Both the position numbers and the translations under genes were made by a program. Positions 44,028 to 51,731 of a DNA stretch of 64,000 bases are shown one piece after another. Under the pieces are notes generated by a model. It did not search any database. It was not told the origin of the DNA and saw only the letters and a list, made by a program, of their open reading frames with translations. The stretch is from Streptomyces dangxiongensis (GTDB lineage: Bacteria; Actinomycetota; Actinomycetes; Streptomycetales; Streptomycetaceae): NCBI RefSeq assembly GCF_003675325.1, contig NZ_CP033073.1, positions 6,014,001 to 6,078,000 of the forward strand. The letters run 5' to 3'. Numbering within the stretch: position 1 is the first letter of the stretch; each line of letters opens with the position of its first letter.

Positions 44028-44345
44028 TTGACCGACGACGGTGTGAGAACACGTCCGCAACCGCATCCCACGACGCATTCCGACGCGTCCGCCTCCAGGC
44101 CCTCGCCGACGATGACCGACCAGGTCAGGGCCGCTTGGACCGACGTACTCGGGCATGACGACTTTGACGACGACACCCCTTTCCTCGAAGCGGGCGGCCA
44201 TTCCCTCAAAGCCGCGCAGGTGCTGATCCGGCTTCGCCGGCAACTCGGTGTACGCCTGCCCAACCGGCTTTTCTTCGACCACCCCACCGTGCGCGAACTG
44301 GCGGCTGCCGTGGAGCGTATCGCCACCACGTCCCCCCTCACGTGA
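44028..44345 (+). CDS. Free peptidyl carrier protein
   Basis: A 105-residue protein with a ~30-residue disordered start and a PCP domain from about residue 30 (MTDQVRAAWTDVLGHDDFDDDTPF); the phosphopantetheine serine is S59 in GGHSLKAA, the form typical of NRPS carriers. TTG 44028 was chosen because GGGGGAA precedes it by seven bases; GTG 43998 and ATG 44115 are alternatives. It opens the rightward operon. It is the natural partner for the carrier-less interrupted adenylation enzyme or for carrier-bound indole tailoring by the genes that follow. Confidence 0.85.
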   Translation: MTDDGVRTRPQPHPTTHSDASASRPSPTMTDQVRAAWTDVLGHDDFDDDTPFLEAGGHSLKAAQVLIRLRRQLGVRLPNRLFFDHPTVRELAAAVERIATTSPLT

Positions 44346-44403
44346 TCTGCCGCACCGTGACCCGAATGTCGTCGGCCCCGACTGAATCAGGAAGGCTCTT
44401 CTT

Positions 44404-45477
44404 GTGACCGCTCCCGTTTCCCGCGACGGCATCCAAGAGGCAAGCGACAGTGTTCTCCTCCCCGCGGACTGGCGGGGAGGCGCGAAGACCCCGCTCGACG
44501 CCGACACCGCGTTCAACGGATTCATCTCCACCAACGTCGTCTTCGCCCTGGAACAACTGGGCCTGTTCACCTGGTTCGAGGAAAACGGCCGGCTCGACGT
44601 CCCGGATTACTGCCGGGCGCGGCAACTGGACGAAACCGTTCTCCGCCGGCTGCTGTCCGCCGCGGAGACATTCGGGTATCTCGTCCTGACCGGCGACACG
44701 GTCGCGCCCACCCCCGCCTGGGACGATCTCCGCCGCAAAATAGGGTTCTTCACCTGGGGAGTCGGCGGATACCACGACGTGTTCGCGAACGCCGCGTCCA
44801 TCACGCGCGGAGAGCGCGTCTTCGGCACGGACGTCCGGCGCGACGAGGGCATGGTGGCGCTCGGCTCCGCCCAGGCCGACCTGGCCCTGATGCGGCACAT
44901 CCTCGACGAGCAGATCGCCGAACTCGACTTCTCCGTCCTCGCCGACCTCGGCAGCGGCATCAGCGAGCGCGTGTCCCGGCTGGTGAAGTCCCGCCCCGGC
45001 GCCCGCGGACTGGGCCTGGACATCAGCGCCTCGGCCACGCGGCTGGCCGCCGGCACCGTCGCACGCCACGGCCTGACCGACCGCGTCCAGCCCATCTGCG
45101 CCGACGTCCTCGACGTCCTCTTCCGGGGCCGCCGCATCGAGGGCGCCGACGGGGTCGACGTCGCGATGAGCTTCATGTTCCTGCACGACCTGCTGGTCGA
45201 CCCGCGCACGCGCCGGGACGTCATCCCGGCGCTGCGCAAGGCGTTCCCCCACGCGCACACCTTCCTGCTCGGCGACACCACCGTCCGCCCGCGCGGCGAG
45301 GGCGACACCCTGCCGGTGTTCTCCACCGGCTTCGAGCTGGCGCACGCCCTGATGGGCGTCCCGATCTACACGCGCGAGGAGTACGAGAACCTCTTCCGCG
45401 AAGGCGGCCTGCACCTGCGCCGGACCATCCCCTTCGGCGCCCCGCACACCTACCTCTTCGTTCTGGAGGCCCAGTGA
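44404..45477 (+). CDS. SAM-dependent C-methyltransferase, MarI-like (beta-methylation of indolepyruvate)
   Basis: A 357-residue class I methyltransferase. The first ~110 residues are a helical dimer/winged-helix region (NGFISTNVVFALEQLGLFTW), then the SAM fold with motif I LADLGSGIS (179-187), the acidic GLDIS loop and FMFLHDLLVD. Its stop overlaps the cupin start, and an aminotransferase gene follows the cupin. This trio matches the set (MarI, MarH, MarG; also in the streptonigrin cluster) that turns L-tryptophan into beta-methyltryptophan through indolepyruvate. The role is therefore C-methylation of indolepyruvate; this rests on gene context rather than on substrate-specific residues. Confidence 0.8.
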   Translation: MTAPVSRDGIQEASDSVLLPADWRGGAKTPLDADTAFNGFISTNVVFALEQLGLFTWFEENGRLDVPDYCRARQLDETVLRRLLSAAETFGYLVLTGDTVAPTPAWDDLRRKIGFFTWGVGGYHDVFANAASITRGERVFGTDVRRDEGMVALGSAQADLALMRHILDEQIAELDFSVLADLGSGISERVSRLVKSRPGARGLGLDISASATRLAAGTVARHGLTDRVQPICADVLDVLFRGRRIEGADGVDVAMSFMFLHDLLVDPRTRRDVIPALRKAFPHAHTFLLGDTTVRPRGEGDTLPVFSTGFELAHALMGVPIYTREEYENLFREGGLHLRRTIPFGAPHTYLFVLEAQ

Positions 45478-45863
45478 TGAGCGACCGACGTCCGGGCGAG
45501 GCCGAGATCATCGGGGACCTGCCCATCCCGCTCGCCGTGGCCGGCCATCACCAGCCCGCGCCCTTCTACCTCACCGCCGACATGTTCGGCGGCCTGCCCG
45601 TGCAGCTCGCCGGCGGTGAACTCACCGCGCTGATCGGCAAACCCGTCGCCGCGCCGCACACCCACCCGGTGGACGAGCTGTACCTGCTGGTCTCCCCGAA
45701 CAAGGGAGGAGCCCGCATCGAGGTCCAGCTCGACGGCGTACGGCACGAGCTGCTCTCACCCGCCGTGATGCGCATCCCGGCCGGCAGCGAGCACTGCTTC
45801 CTGACCCTGGAGGCCGAGGTCGGCAGCTACTGCTTCGGCGTCCTGCTGGGTGACCATCAGTGA
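45477..45863 (+). CDS. Cupin protein, MarH-like
   Basis: A 128-residue single-cupin protein. The metal-binding motif 1 is PHTHPVDELYLLVSP (H61, H63, E67) and motif 2 is PAGSEHCF (H106). In maremycin synthesis the homologous cupin MarH works with the methyltransferase and aminotransferase to set the beta-carbon configuration of the methylated indolepyruvate before transamination. The gene is locked between those two by four-base or shorter overlaps here as well, which supports the same role. ATG 45477 was used; the GTG one codon earlier is possible. Cytoplasmic. Confidence 0.8.
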   Translation: MSDRRPGEAEIIGDLPIPLAVAGHHQPAPFYLTADMFGGLPVQLAGGELTALIGKPVAAPHTHPVDELYLLVSPNKGGARIEVQLDGVRHELLSPAVMRIPAGSEHCFLTLEAEVGSYCFGVLLGDHQ

Positions 45864-46948
45864 CCCCGCCCCCCACCGCCGACGGGAACGCGACACCCGC
45901 CGGCCCCGGACAGCCGTTCAACACGCGCGTCGCCGGGGCCGACGACCTGATCCGCCTGCACCTCAGCGAAAGCCCCTACGGCGCCGGCAAGGCGGCCCTC
46001 CGGGCGGCCGAGCGCGAGCTGGCCCGGGTGAACGTCTATCCGGACCCCGAGCGCCACGACCTGGTCCACGCCCTCGCCGAGCACTGGGACGTGACCCCGG
46101 ACCACATCGCCGTCGCCAACGGCAGTGACGAACTCGTCCTGGCCACCGCCCTCACCCTCGGCGACCGCACCCGGCCCGGCCTCGTCACCGACGGCACGTT
46201 CCCCGGCTACCGCACCTGCCTGGAACTGACCGGACGCGGCTGCACCGCCGTACCGCCGGCCGGTACGGACATCGACGTGGACGCGTTCGCCGCGCGGCTG
46301 CCCGGGCACGGGATCGGCTACCTCTGCAACCCGCACAACCCCAGCGGCGCGGCCCACACCCGCGAGGAGCTGGCCGCGCTGGCCGACGCCGCCACGCGCA
46401 GCGGGGTCCCGCTGGTGTTCGACGAGGCGTACATGGAGTTCGCCGGGCCCGACGCCCCGCAGACCCGCGACCTGCTGGGCGGGGACGCGCCGGTCCTCGC
46501 GCTGCGCACCTTCTCCAAGGCCTACGGACTGGCCGCGCTGCGCGTCGGCTACGCCGTCGGCCCGCCCGCGCTGATCGCCGTACTGCGCCGGACGCTGCGC
46601 GCGCTGCCGTTCAGCGTGAACCGGCTCGCGCAGGCGGCGGCCGTCGGAGCCCTCGGCGAGCGGGACTTCCTGGACGGGGTGCGCCGGTCCACCGCCGAGC
46701 GGCGTCGCTGGTTCACCGCGGAACTGGACCGCCGCGGGCGCGCCCACCTGCCCTCCGTCACCAACTTCGTCGCGGTCGCCGCCCGGGACTGCACGCTCGC
46801 ACAGGACCGCCTCGCCGCCGACCACGGAATTCTCGTTCGCAATGCGGGGCTGTTCGGATTTCCCGGATACCTGCGCACGTCGCTCGGCACCCAGGAAGAC
46901 CTCGTCCGGTTCCTCGACGCCCTCGACGAGATCGAGAGAACCCCCTGA
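45860..46948 (+). CDS. HisC-type PLP aminotransferase, MarG-like
   Basis: A 362-residue fold type I aminotransferase of the histidinol-phosphate aminotransferase group: LHLSESPYGAGKA near the start, NGSDELV (~87-93), NPHNPSG (157-163), FDEAYMEF (187-194), and PLP lysine K220 in TFSKAYGLAALRVGYA. HisC proper would lie in a his operon; here it overlaps the cupin gene (GTGA) and follows the methyltransferase, so the likely role is transamination between tryptophan and beta-methyl-indolepyruvate, as for MarG. A 67-base gap separates it from the second methyltransferase gene. Confidence 0.84.
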   Translation: MTPPPTADGNATPAGPGQPFNTRVAGADDLIRLHLSESPYGAGKAALRAAERELARVNVYPDPERHDLVHALAEHWDVTPDHIAVANGSDELVLATALTLGDRTRPGLVTDGTFPGYRTCLELTGRGCTAVPPAGTDIDVDAFAARLPGHGIGYLCNPHNPSGAAHTREELAALADAATRSGVPLVFDEAYMEFAGPDAPQTRDLLGGDAPVLALRTFSKAYGLAALRVGYAVGPPALIAVLRRTLRALPFSVNRLAQAAAVGALGERDFLDGVRRSTAERRRWFTAELDRRGRAHLPSVTNFVAVAARDCTLAQDRLAADHGILVRNAGLFGFPGYLRTSLGTQEDLVRFLDALDEIERTP

Positions 46949-47015
46949 AACGCCTCCCGTATTTCTCGGGGAAGCCCGGCGAAAACGCTGAACGAGAACG
47001 ACAAGGAGCAATTGC

Positions 47016-48059
47016 GTGTTCCGTCAAGACCCGTTGAACACGATCCTGGCGCTGGGCTCCGGGTTCACGCCCACCGCCGTGCGTGTGACCGCCACCCTGC
47101 GCCTGCCGGACCTGGTGGAGCAGGGGCACCGGACGGTGTCCGCCCTGGCCGCCGAGACCGGCACCGACGAGCAGTCCCTGGGCCGCGTCCTGCACTACGT
47201 CAGCCTGCTCGGCCTGTTCACCCGGACCGAGGCCCCGGAGGGCGGGGAGACGGCCTACGAGCTGACCGACGTGGGCCGGGTGCTGCTCGGCGACCACCCG
47301 GGCAACCTCCGCCGCTGGCTGGACTACGAGGACCCGAGCCGGGCGATGGAGGCCCGCTTCGAACCGGCCATCGGGCTGCTCATGGACGCCGTACGCACCG
47401 GTGCGCCGGTGTACGAGCAGGCGCACGGCCGGCCCTTCTGGGCGGACCTGGAGGCCCACCCGGACATCGAGAAGTCGTTCAACGCGGGCATCGCCCGCAT
47501 CGCCAACCGGCTCGTCCCCGAACTCGCCCGCAGCTACGACTGGTCCTCCGTCCGGCACGTGGTCGACGTCGGCGGCGGAAACGGCTCCCTGCTGCTGAAG
47601 CTGCTCACCGAGCACCCGGCGCTGCGGGGCACGCTGCTGGAGCTGGAGAGCGTGATCGAGGAGGCCAGGGGGACGGTGAGCCCGGTGGCCGGCCGCTGCG
47701 AGCTGGTGGCGGGCAGCTTCTTCGACCCGATGCCGGCCGGCGGCGACGTCTACCTGATCGCCAACACCCTGCACAACTGGAGCGACCGCGACGCCGGCCG
47801 CATCCTCGGCCGCTGCGCCGAGGCCCTGGAGCCCGGGGGCCGGGTCGTCGTCGTGGAGCGGCTGCTGGACAGCGGCAAGGATCCGGTGATGGCGAGCTAC
47901 GCCGACCTGCTGATGCTGGTGCTGCTCGGCGGGCGCGAGCGCAGCCAGGAGGACCTGCGCACCCTCGGCGGCGCGGTGGGCCTCACCCTCACGGACGCGA
48001 GGAAGTTCGAGCTGCCCGGTCACTGGCTGATCGAGTTCACCAAGGGAGGGACACGGTGA
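47016..48059 (+). CDS. O-methyltransferase-family enzyme, possible indole N-methyltransferase
   Basis: A 347-residue plant-OMT-like methyltransferase. GTG 47016 has AAGGAG eight bases upstream. An N-terminal winged helix/dimer domain (TATLRLPDLVEQGHRTVSAL, LGRVLHYVSLLGLF) precedes a SAM fold with motif I VVDVGGGNGSLL (~184-195) and NTLHNWSDRDAGRIL, where the histidine acts as base in O-methylating members. Its stop overlaps the start of the heme-dioxygenase-like gene. In maremycin the indole nitrogen carries a methyl group, so this enzyme may do that; O-methylation of a hydroxylated ring is the alternative. Confidence 0.82.
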   Translation: MFRQDPLNTILALGSGFTPTAVRVTATLRLPDLVEQGHRTVSALAAETGTDEQSLGRVLHYVSLLGLFTRTEAPEGGETAYELTDVGRVLLGDHPGNLRRWLDYEDPSRAMEARFEPAIGLLMDAVRTGAPVYEQAHGRPFWADLEAHPDIEKSFNAGIARIANRLVPELARSYDWSSVRHVVDVGGGNGSLLLKLLTEHPALRGTLLELESVIEEARGTVSPVAGRCELVAGSFFDPMPAGGDVYLIANTLHNWSDRDAGRILGRCAEALEPGGRVVVVERLLDSGKDPVMASYADLLMLVLLGGRERSQEDLRTLGGAVGLTLTDARKFELPGHWLIEFTKGGTR

Positions 48060-48907
48060 AGCGCTCGCTGAACCCCGACGAGCCCAACGCGCTGCTGTCG
48101 TACGACTTCGACCGGGGCAGCAACTACGAGAGCGTCCTGCACCTCACCGAGGCCCTCGGCGCGCTGGTCCCGGAGAGCGAGACCGAACATCCCGACCAGC
48201 GGTTCTTCCAGGTGGCGCACCTCATCACCGAGTACGCCTGGGTGCAGATCCACTACGAGCTGCGCCGCGCCCTCACCCACCTGGACCACGACCGCCACCC
48301 CCAGGCGGTACGACTGTTCGACCGGGCGACCGCGCTGAGTGAGATCACCGTGCAGGCGGTGCGCCTGATCACCGACCACCTGCCGCAGCACGGCCTGCTG
48401 ATGATGCGCAACGCCCTGCCCGAGGACGCCACCGGGCTCGACTCGCCCGGCTACCGCAACCTGCGGCGCGTGGCCCGGCCGGTGTGGAAGGCGTACGAGC
48501 AGGCGGTGGAGCGCGCCGGGCTCTCCCTCCAGGACCTGATCGCCCAGCAGGACGACGGCCGCACCGGCCCCGCTTCGCCGCAGGCGCAGACCCTTGCCCT
48601 GGTCCGCGAGGCGATGCTGCGGCTGGACGGCAGTGTCCTCGGCTGGAAGCAGCACCACCTGATCATGGTGTGGTCCCAGCTAGGCGGCCAGCCCGGTCTG
48701 CGCAAGGAGAGCGCCGAGACGGACGCGGCCGGGCTGCCGCAGAGCCTGGGCGGCCGGTCACTGGCGACGCTGGAGGCCCGCTCCCAGCTCACGCTGTTCC
48801 CGGAGCTGTGGCGGGCGGCGGAGGAGGCCTACTGGCTGCTCGGCACCCGGCACGACACCGACGCCCCGGTGCGCGGCGGCGGGAACGGCTGCCCGGTGCG
48901 GCACTGA
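48056..48907 (+). CDS. Tryptophan 2,3-dioxygenase superfamily heme protein, MarE-like
   Basis: A 283-residue all-helical protein with the TDO-family layout: FFQVAHLITEYAWVQIHYEL (50-69) with distal H55 at the TDO position, GLDSPGYRNLRR (127-138) and WKQHHLIMVWSQLGG (197-211) with the proximal heme histidine. The TDO GTGGSSG loop is replaced (GGQPGLRKES), so substrate chemistry probably differs. In maremycin the relative MarE is a mono-oxygenase forming a 2-oxindole from beta-methyltryptophan, and the companion genes here are the same. Ordinary kynurenine-pathway TDO is unlikely, as no formamidase or kynureninase is near. It ends the operon. Confidence 0.8.
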   Translation: MKRSLNPDEPNALLSYDFDRGSNYESVLHLTEALGALVPESETEHPDQRFFQVAHLITEYAWVQIHYELRRALTHLDHDRHPQAVRLFDRATALSEITVQAVRLITDHLPQHGLLMMRNALPEDATGLDSPGYRNLRRVARPVWKAYEQAVERAGLSLQDLIAQQDDGRTGPASPQAQTLALVREAMLRLDGSVLGWKQHHLIMVWSQLGGQPGLRKESAETDAAGLPQSLGGRSLATLEARSQLTLFPELWRAAEEAYWLLGTRHDTDAPVRGGGNGCPVRH

Positions 48908-48924
48908 CCGGACCGTACGGACGA

Positions 48925-48953
48925 GGCCGCCACCCCTCCGCGGGGCGGCGGCC
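48925..48953. terminator. Terminator between the two convergent biosynthetic operons
   Basis: GGCCGCCACCCC pairs with GGGGCGGCGGCC (one mismatch) around a 5-base loop, 17 bases after the heme-protein gene. The thioesterase gene ends convergently at 49073. Confidence 0.65.
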
Positions 48954-49072
48954 CGCTCGCTGCCCTGGCCCCCCGCCCGCCGGTGGTCCTCGCGGCGCGG
49001 TCCGGAGCCCGTCGGTGGTCCGTCCGGCGGTGGTTCCGGGCCGGACGGTGGCTCGTCGTCCGGGTTCCCCTG

Positions 49073-49795
49073 TCAGTGGTCCGCCGGCCGGTGGGCGAGG
49101 TCCAGGAGGCGGGCCGTGACCTCCTCGAAGCGCTCGTGCGGGAAGAAGTGGCCGCCCTCGAAGCCCTCGACGCGGTGCTCCCCGCGCGTGTAGTGCCGCC
49201 AGCCGGCCATCACGTCGGGCGGGGTGTCCGGGTCGCCGGTGCCGTACCAGCTGACGAGGTCGCTCTCCAGCGGCTCGGGCACGGGGTCGGGACGGTGCCC
49301 GGCGACCAGCGCGAGGTCGCCGCGGATGACCGGCACGAACTGGTGCCGCATCGGGGACCTGCGCAGCTCCGGCGGGATGCGGCCGTGGCCGGCGAGCGCG
49401 TCGAGGAGGGCGTCGTCGTCACCCGGGCCGAGCAGCGGGCCGTACGGGGAGTCGCCGAGCAGATGCGGCGGGCGGGTGGCGGCGACGACGACGAACGCCG
49501 GGGCGGGCCGGCCGAGCGCGCGCAGGGCGCGGGCGGTCTCGTAGGCCAGCAGACCGCCCATGCTGTGGCCGAACAGCGCGTACCGGCCGGGCGGTTCGAC
49601 GCGGTGGGCGAGGTCGGCGGCGGCCTCCCGCAGCGTCGCCGGCCGGGACTCGCGGGAGCGCAGGCCCCTGCCCGCGATCTCCAGCGGCAGCACCCGCACC
49701 CGCGGGGGCGTCTCGCGCCGCCAGCGCACGAAGCTGCGGGCGGAGCCGCCGGCGTGCGGCACGCAGTACAGGGTGAGCGGTTCCGGCGCCGTCAC
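49073..49795 (-). CDS. Type II thioesterase
   Basis: A 240-residue alpha/beta hydrolase of the external (type II) thioesterase family: LYCVPHAGGSARSF at the start, nucleophile S78 in GHSMGGLLAYE, the aspartate near TGDPDTPPD and the histidine in GGHFFPHE. Such enzymes clear mis-primed or stalled carrier proteins, and some release products. It is the last gene of the four-gene leftward operon and overlaps the ligase gene by four bases. Because no thioesterase domain is attached to the NRPS, this enzyme might also take part in release, unless the product leaves by spontaneous cyclisation. Confidence 0.9.
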   Translation of the reverse strand: MTAPEPLTLYCVPHAGGSARSFVRWRRETPPRVRVLPLEIAGRGLRSRESRPATLREAAADLAHRVEPPGRYALFGHSMGGLLAYETARALRALGRPAPAFVVVAATRPPHLLGDSPYGPLLGPGDDDALLDALAGHGRIPPELRRSPMRHQFVPVIRGDLALVAGHRPDPVPEPLESDLVSWYGTGDPDTPPDVMAGWRHYTRGEHRVEGFEGGHFFPHERFEEVTARLLDLAHRPADH

Positions 49796-51186
49796 TTGTG
49801 GTGCTCGCCGGCGCGCAGGGGCTGGATGCGGACGGCCAGCGGCAGTTCGTTGCGGGTCAGCAGGGACCGCAGGTGCCGCCGCAGCTCCGCCTCCGAGGGG
49901 GGTGCGGCGGCGTCCACGTAGACGTCGAGTTCCACCACCGCGGAGTCGTCGTCGGCGCCGGTGATCCTGGTCGCGGCGCGGACCACGCCGGGCAGCGACT
50001 CGGCGGCCCGGCGCACGGTCGCCGTGGACACCTTCTCGCCGCGCACCACCGCGAAGTCCGACGAGCGGCCGTGGACGTACACGTACCCGTCGTCGTCCAC
50101 GTGCCCCATGTCGCCGGTGGCCAGCAGGTCCGGCTCGATCAGATCGCCGCGTTTGGACGGCGCCGGCTCGCCGACCCGGCGCCGGTAGACGGTGTCGGAG
50201 CGCACCAGCAGCTCCCGCTCCCCGGTGTCGGCGGGCCGGGTGAGGACCTCGACGCCGTCCAGGGGCAGCCCGACCGAGCCGTGCCGGTGCGGGGGTTCGC
50301 GGTGCGCGGCGAGCGTGGACACGCGCGGCCCGGCCTCGGTGAGCCCGTAGGTCACGTACAGGCCCAGCTCCGGATTGAGCTTGAGCAGCCGGGAGACGTA
50401 CGACGGGTCGAGGGCCTGACCGCCGACGGTGAGCGTGCGCAGTGGCGGGGGCAGTTCACCGCCGGCGGTGACGACCGACTTCACCAGGCTCGGGGTGAGG
50501 GAGGACAGGGTGACGTTCCGGGCGGTGACCGTGTCCAGGTAGTCGGCCACCGAGAACGGCGGTCCCGCCATGACCAGGCGGGAGCCGCTGACCAGCCCGC
50601 CGAGGACCTGGGCCACCAGGGCGAAGGAGTAGTAGACGGGCAGGCTGACCAGCGCGGTGTCGGCCGGCCGCTGGCCGATGGAACGGCTGTGGCGGCCGGC
50701 GTTGCGCAGCAGGGCGTCCATCCGGTGCAGACAGCCGGTGGCCATGCCGGAGGTGCCGGAACTCATCAGGATGACCCGGCCCGGCCCGTGGTGCCGGTAC
50801 GGCCAGTCGGTGAAGACGCCGATGTCGGCGCCGCCGGCGCGGGTGACGCCGGTGACGCCCTCGGTCCTGACCGCCGCCCGCACCAGCGCGCAGGCGCCCA
50901 GCTCGCGGGCCACCTCACGGACCCGGCCGGCCGGGGTCGAGGGGGACAGCAGCACGGGCGTGTGCCCGGCGAGGGAGACGGCGAAGAAGAACCGCAGGGC
51001 GCGGACGCCGTTCGGCAGGGCGATGACGACGACCGCGCCGGGCGGGGCGGGCAGTGCGGCGAACCGGTCCACCAGAGCGGTCGGTTCAGGCGGGTCCTGG
51101 GTCGGCGACACCTCTTCGGTACGGGTGAGGAAATCGCCGACCGCGGTGGGGTCGAGGTGCTGCTCCGTCATGTTCTGCGCGGTCAT
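49792..51186 (-). CDS. AMP-dependent acyl/aminoacyl ligase
   Basis: A 464-residue adenylate-forming protein. The P-loop-like A3 is ILMSSGTSGMATG (~165-177) and A5 is YVTYGLTEAGPRVS; VHGRSSDFAVVRGEKVS is the hinge A8. The C-terminal end (LPLAVRIQPLRAGEHHK) lacks the PxTxxGKxxR motif whose lysine is normally needed for adenylation, so it may be altered or reduced in activity. It overlaps its neighbours on both sides (ATGA and GTGA). Working with the ketosynthase pair it may activate a small carboxylic acid for the polyketide part, much like the ligase of the coronafacic acid starter set; that is inference. Confidence 0.82.
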   Translation of the reverse strand: MTAQNMTEQHLDPTAVGDFLTRTEEVSPTQDPPEPTALVDRFAALPAPPGAVVVIALPNGVRALRFFFAVSLAGHTPVLLSPSTPAGRVREVARELGACALVRAAVRTEGVTGVTRAGGADIGVFTDWPYRHHGPGRVILMSSGTSGMATGCLHRMDALLRNAGRHSRSIGQRPADTALVSLPVYYSFALVAQVLGGLVSGSRLVMAGPPFSVADYLDTVTARNVTLSSLTPSLVKSVVTAGGELPPPLRTLTVGGQALDPSYVSRLLKLNPELGLYVTYGLTEAGPRVSTLAAHREPPHRHGSVGLPLDGVEVLTRPADTGERELLVRSDTVYRRRVGEPAPSKRGDLIEPDLLATGDMGHVDDDGYVYVHGRSSDFAVVRGEKVSTATVRRAAESLPGVVRAATRITGADDDSAVVELDVYVDAAAPPSEAELRRHLRSLLTRNELPLAVRIQPLRAGEHHK

Positions 51187-51731
51187 GTTCTCCGGGGCCT
51201 CCGCGTGGGCGCCGGCCCACTGACGACCAGGCAGTGCGCCTGGTGCTTGCCTTCGTCGGTCGTGGTGTGGGTGACGACCAGGACGTGCGCCGCGCCGGGC
51301 GGGTCGCCGAACAGCCAGTCGCCGCACAGGGCCCTGGCCGGCGCCACGGCCGCCGCGAGCGGCATGGGCAGCATCGACACCGGCCCGTGGAAGCCGAACG
51401 CCGAGCAGACCGTGCCGGCCAGGGAGCCAGGCCCGGCGCCGGCGAACCGCATGGGGGAGAGCCGGCCGCGCGGGACGGCGTCGGCGAGCCCGCGCAGGGT
51501 GTGCCGTGCGGCGTGCTCGCTCACCCCGATCAGGCCCACCTCCGCGGGCCGGTCCGGTGCGGCGTCCCCGCACTCCGCCAGGGCGGCCGCCACCGCCTCG
51601 GCCAGCAGCCAGGCCACCGGGTCGGCGTAGACCCCGGCGATCCGGCGCCGGACCGTGCCCGGGTCGTCGGTCTCGACGGTGGCCGCGCCGGTGACCACGG
51701 CGCCCTCGGGGCACCACTGGGTGCGGTTCAC
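51183..51731 (-). CDS. Half-size ketosynthase-like protein without active-site cysteine
   Basis: A 182-residue protein beginning at GTG 51731, which overlaps the ketosynthase stop. It resembles only the N-terminal half of a ketosynthase: LIGVSEHAARHTLRGL, then MRFAGAGPGSLAGTVCSAFGFHGP, where a ketosynthase would continue with its TACAS nucleophile but this one has SMLPMPLAAA, then HVLVVTHTT. It therefore has no nucleophilic cysteine and no C-terminal thiolase half. It may be a chain-length-factor-like partner of the adjacent ketosynthase or a decarboxylation/scaffold subunit. Exact function unknown. Confidence 0.72.
   Translation of the reverse strand: MNRTQWCPEGAVVTGAATVETDDPGTVRRRIAGVYADPVAWLLAEAVAAALAECGDAAPDRPAEVGLIGVSEHAARHTLRGLADAVPRGRLSPMRFAGAGPGSLAGTVCSAFGFHGPVSMLPMPLAAAVAPARALCGDWLFGDPPGAAHVLVVTHTTTDEGKHQAHCLVVSGPAPTRRPRRT

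Noticed and set aside
48056..48907. TDO-like gene read as part of a kynurenine/actinomycin-type pathway
   Set aside because: No formamidase, kynureninase or hydroxyanthranilate genes are nearby, and the active-site loop differs from TDO.
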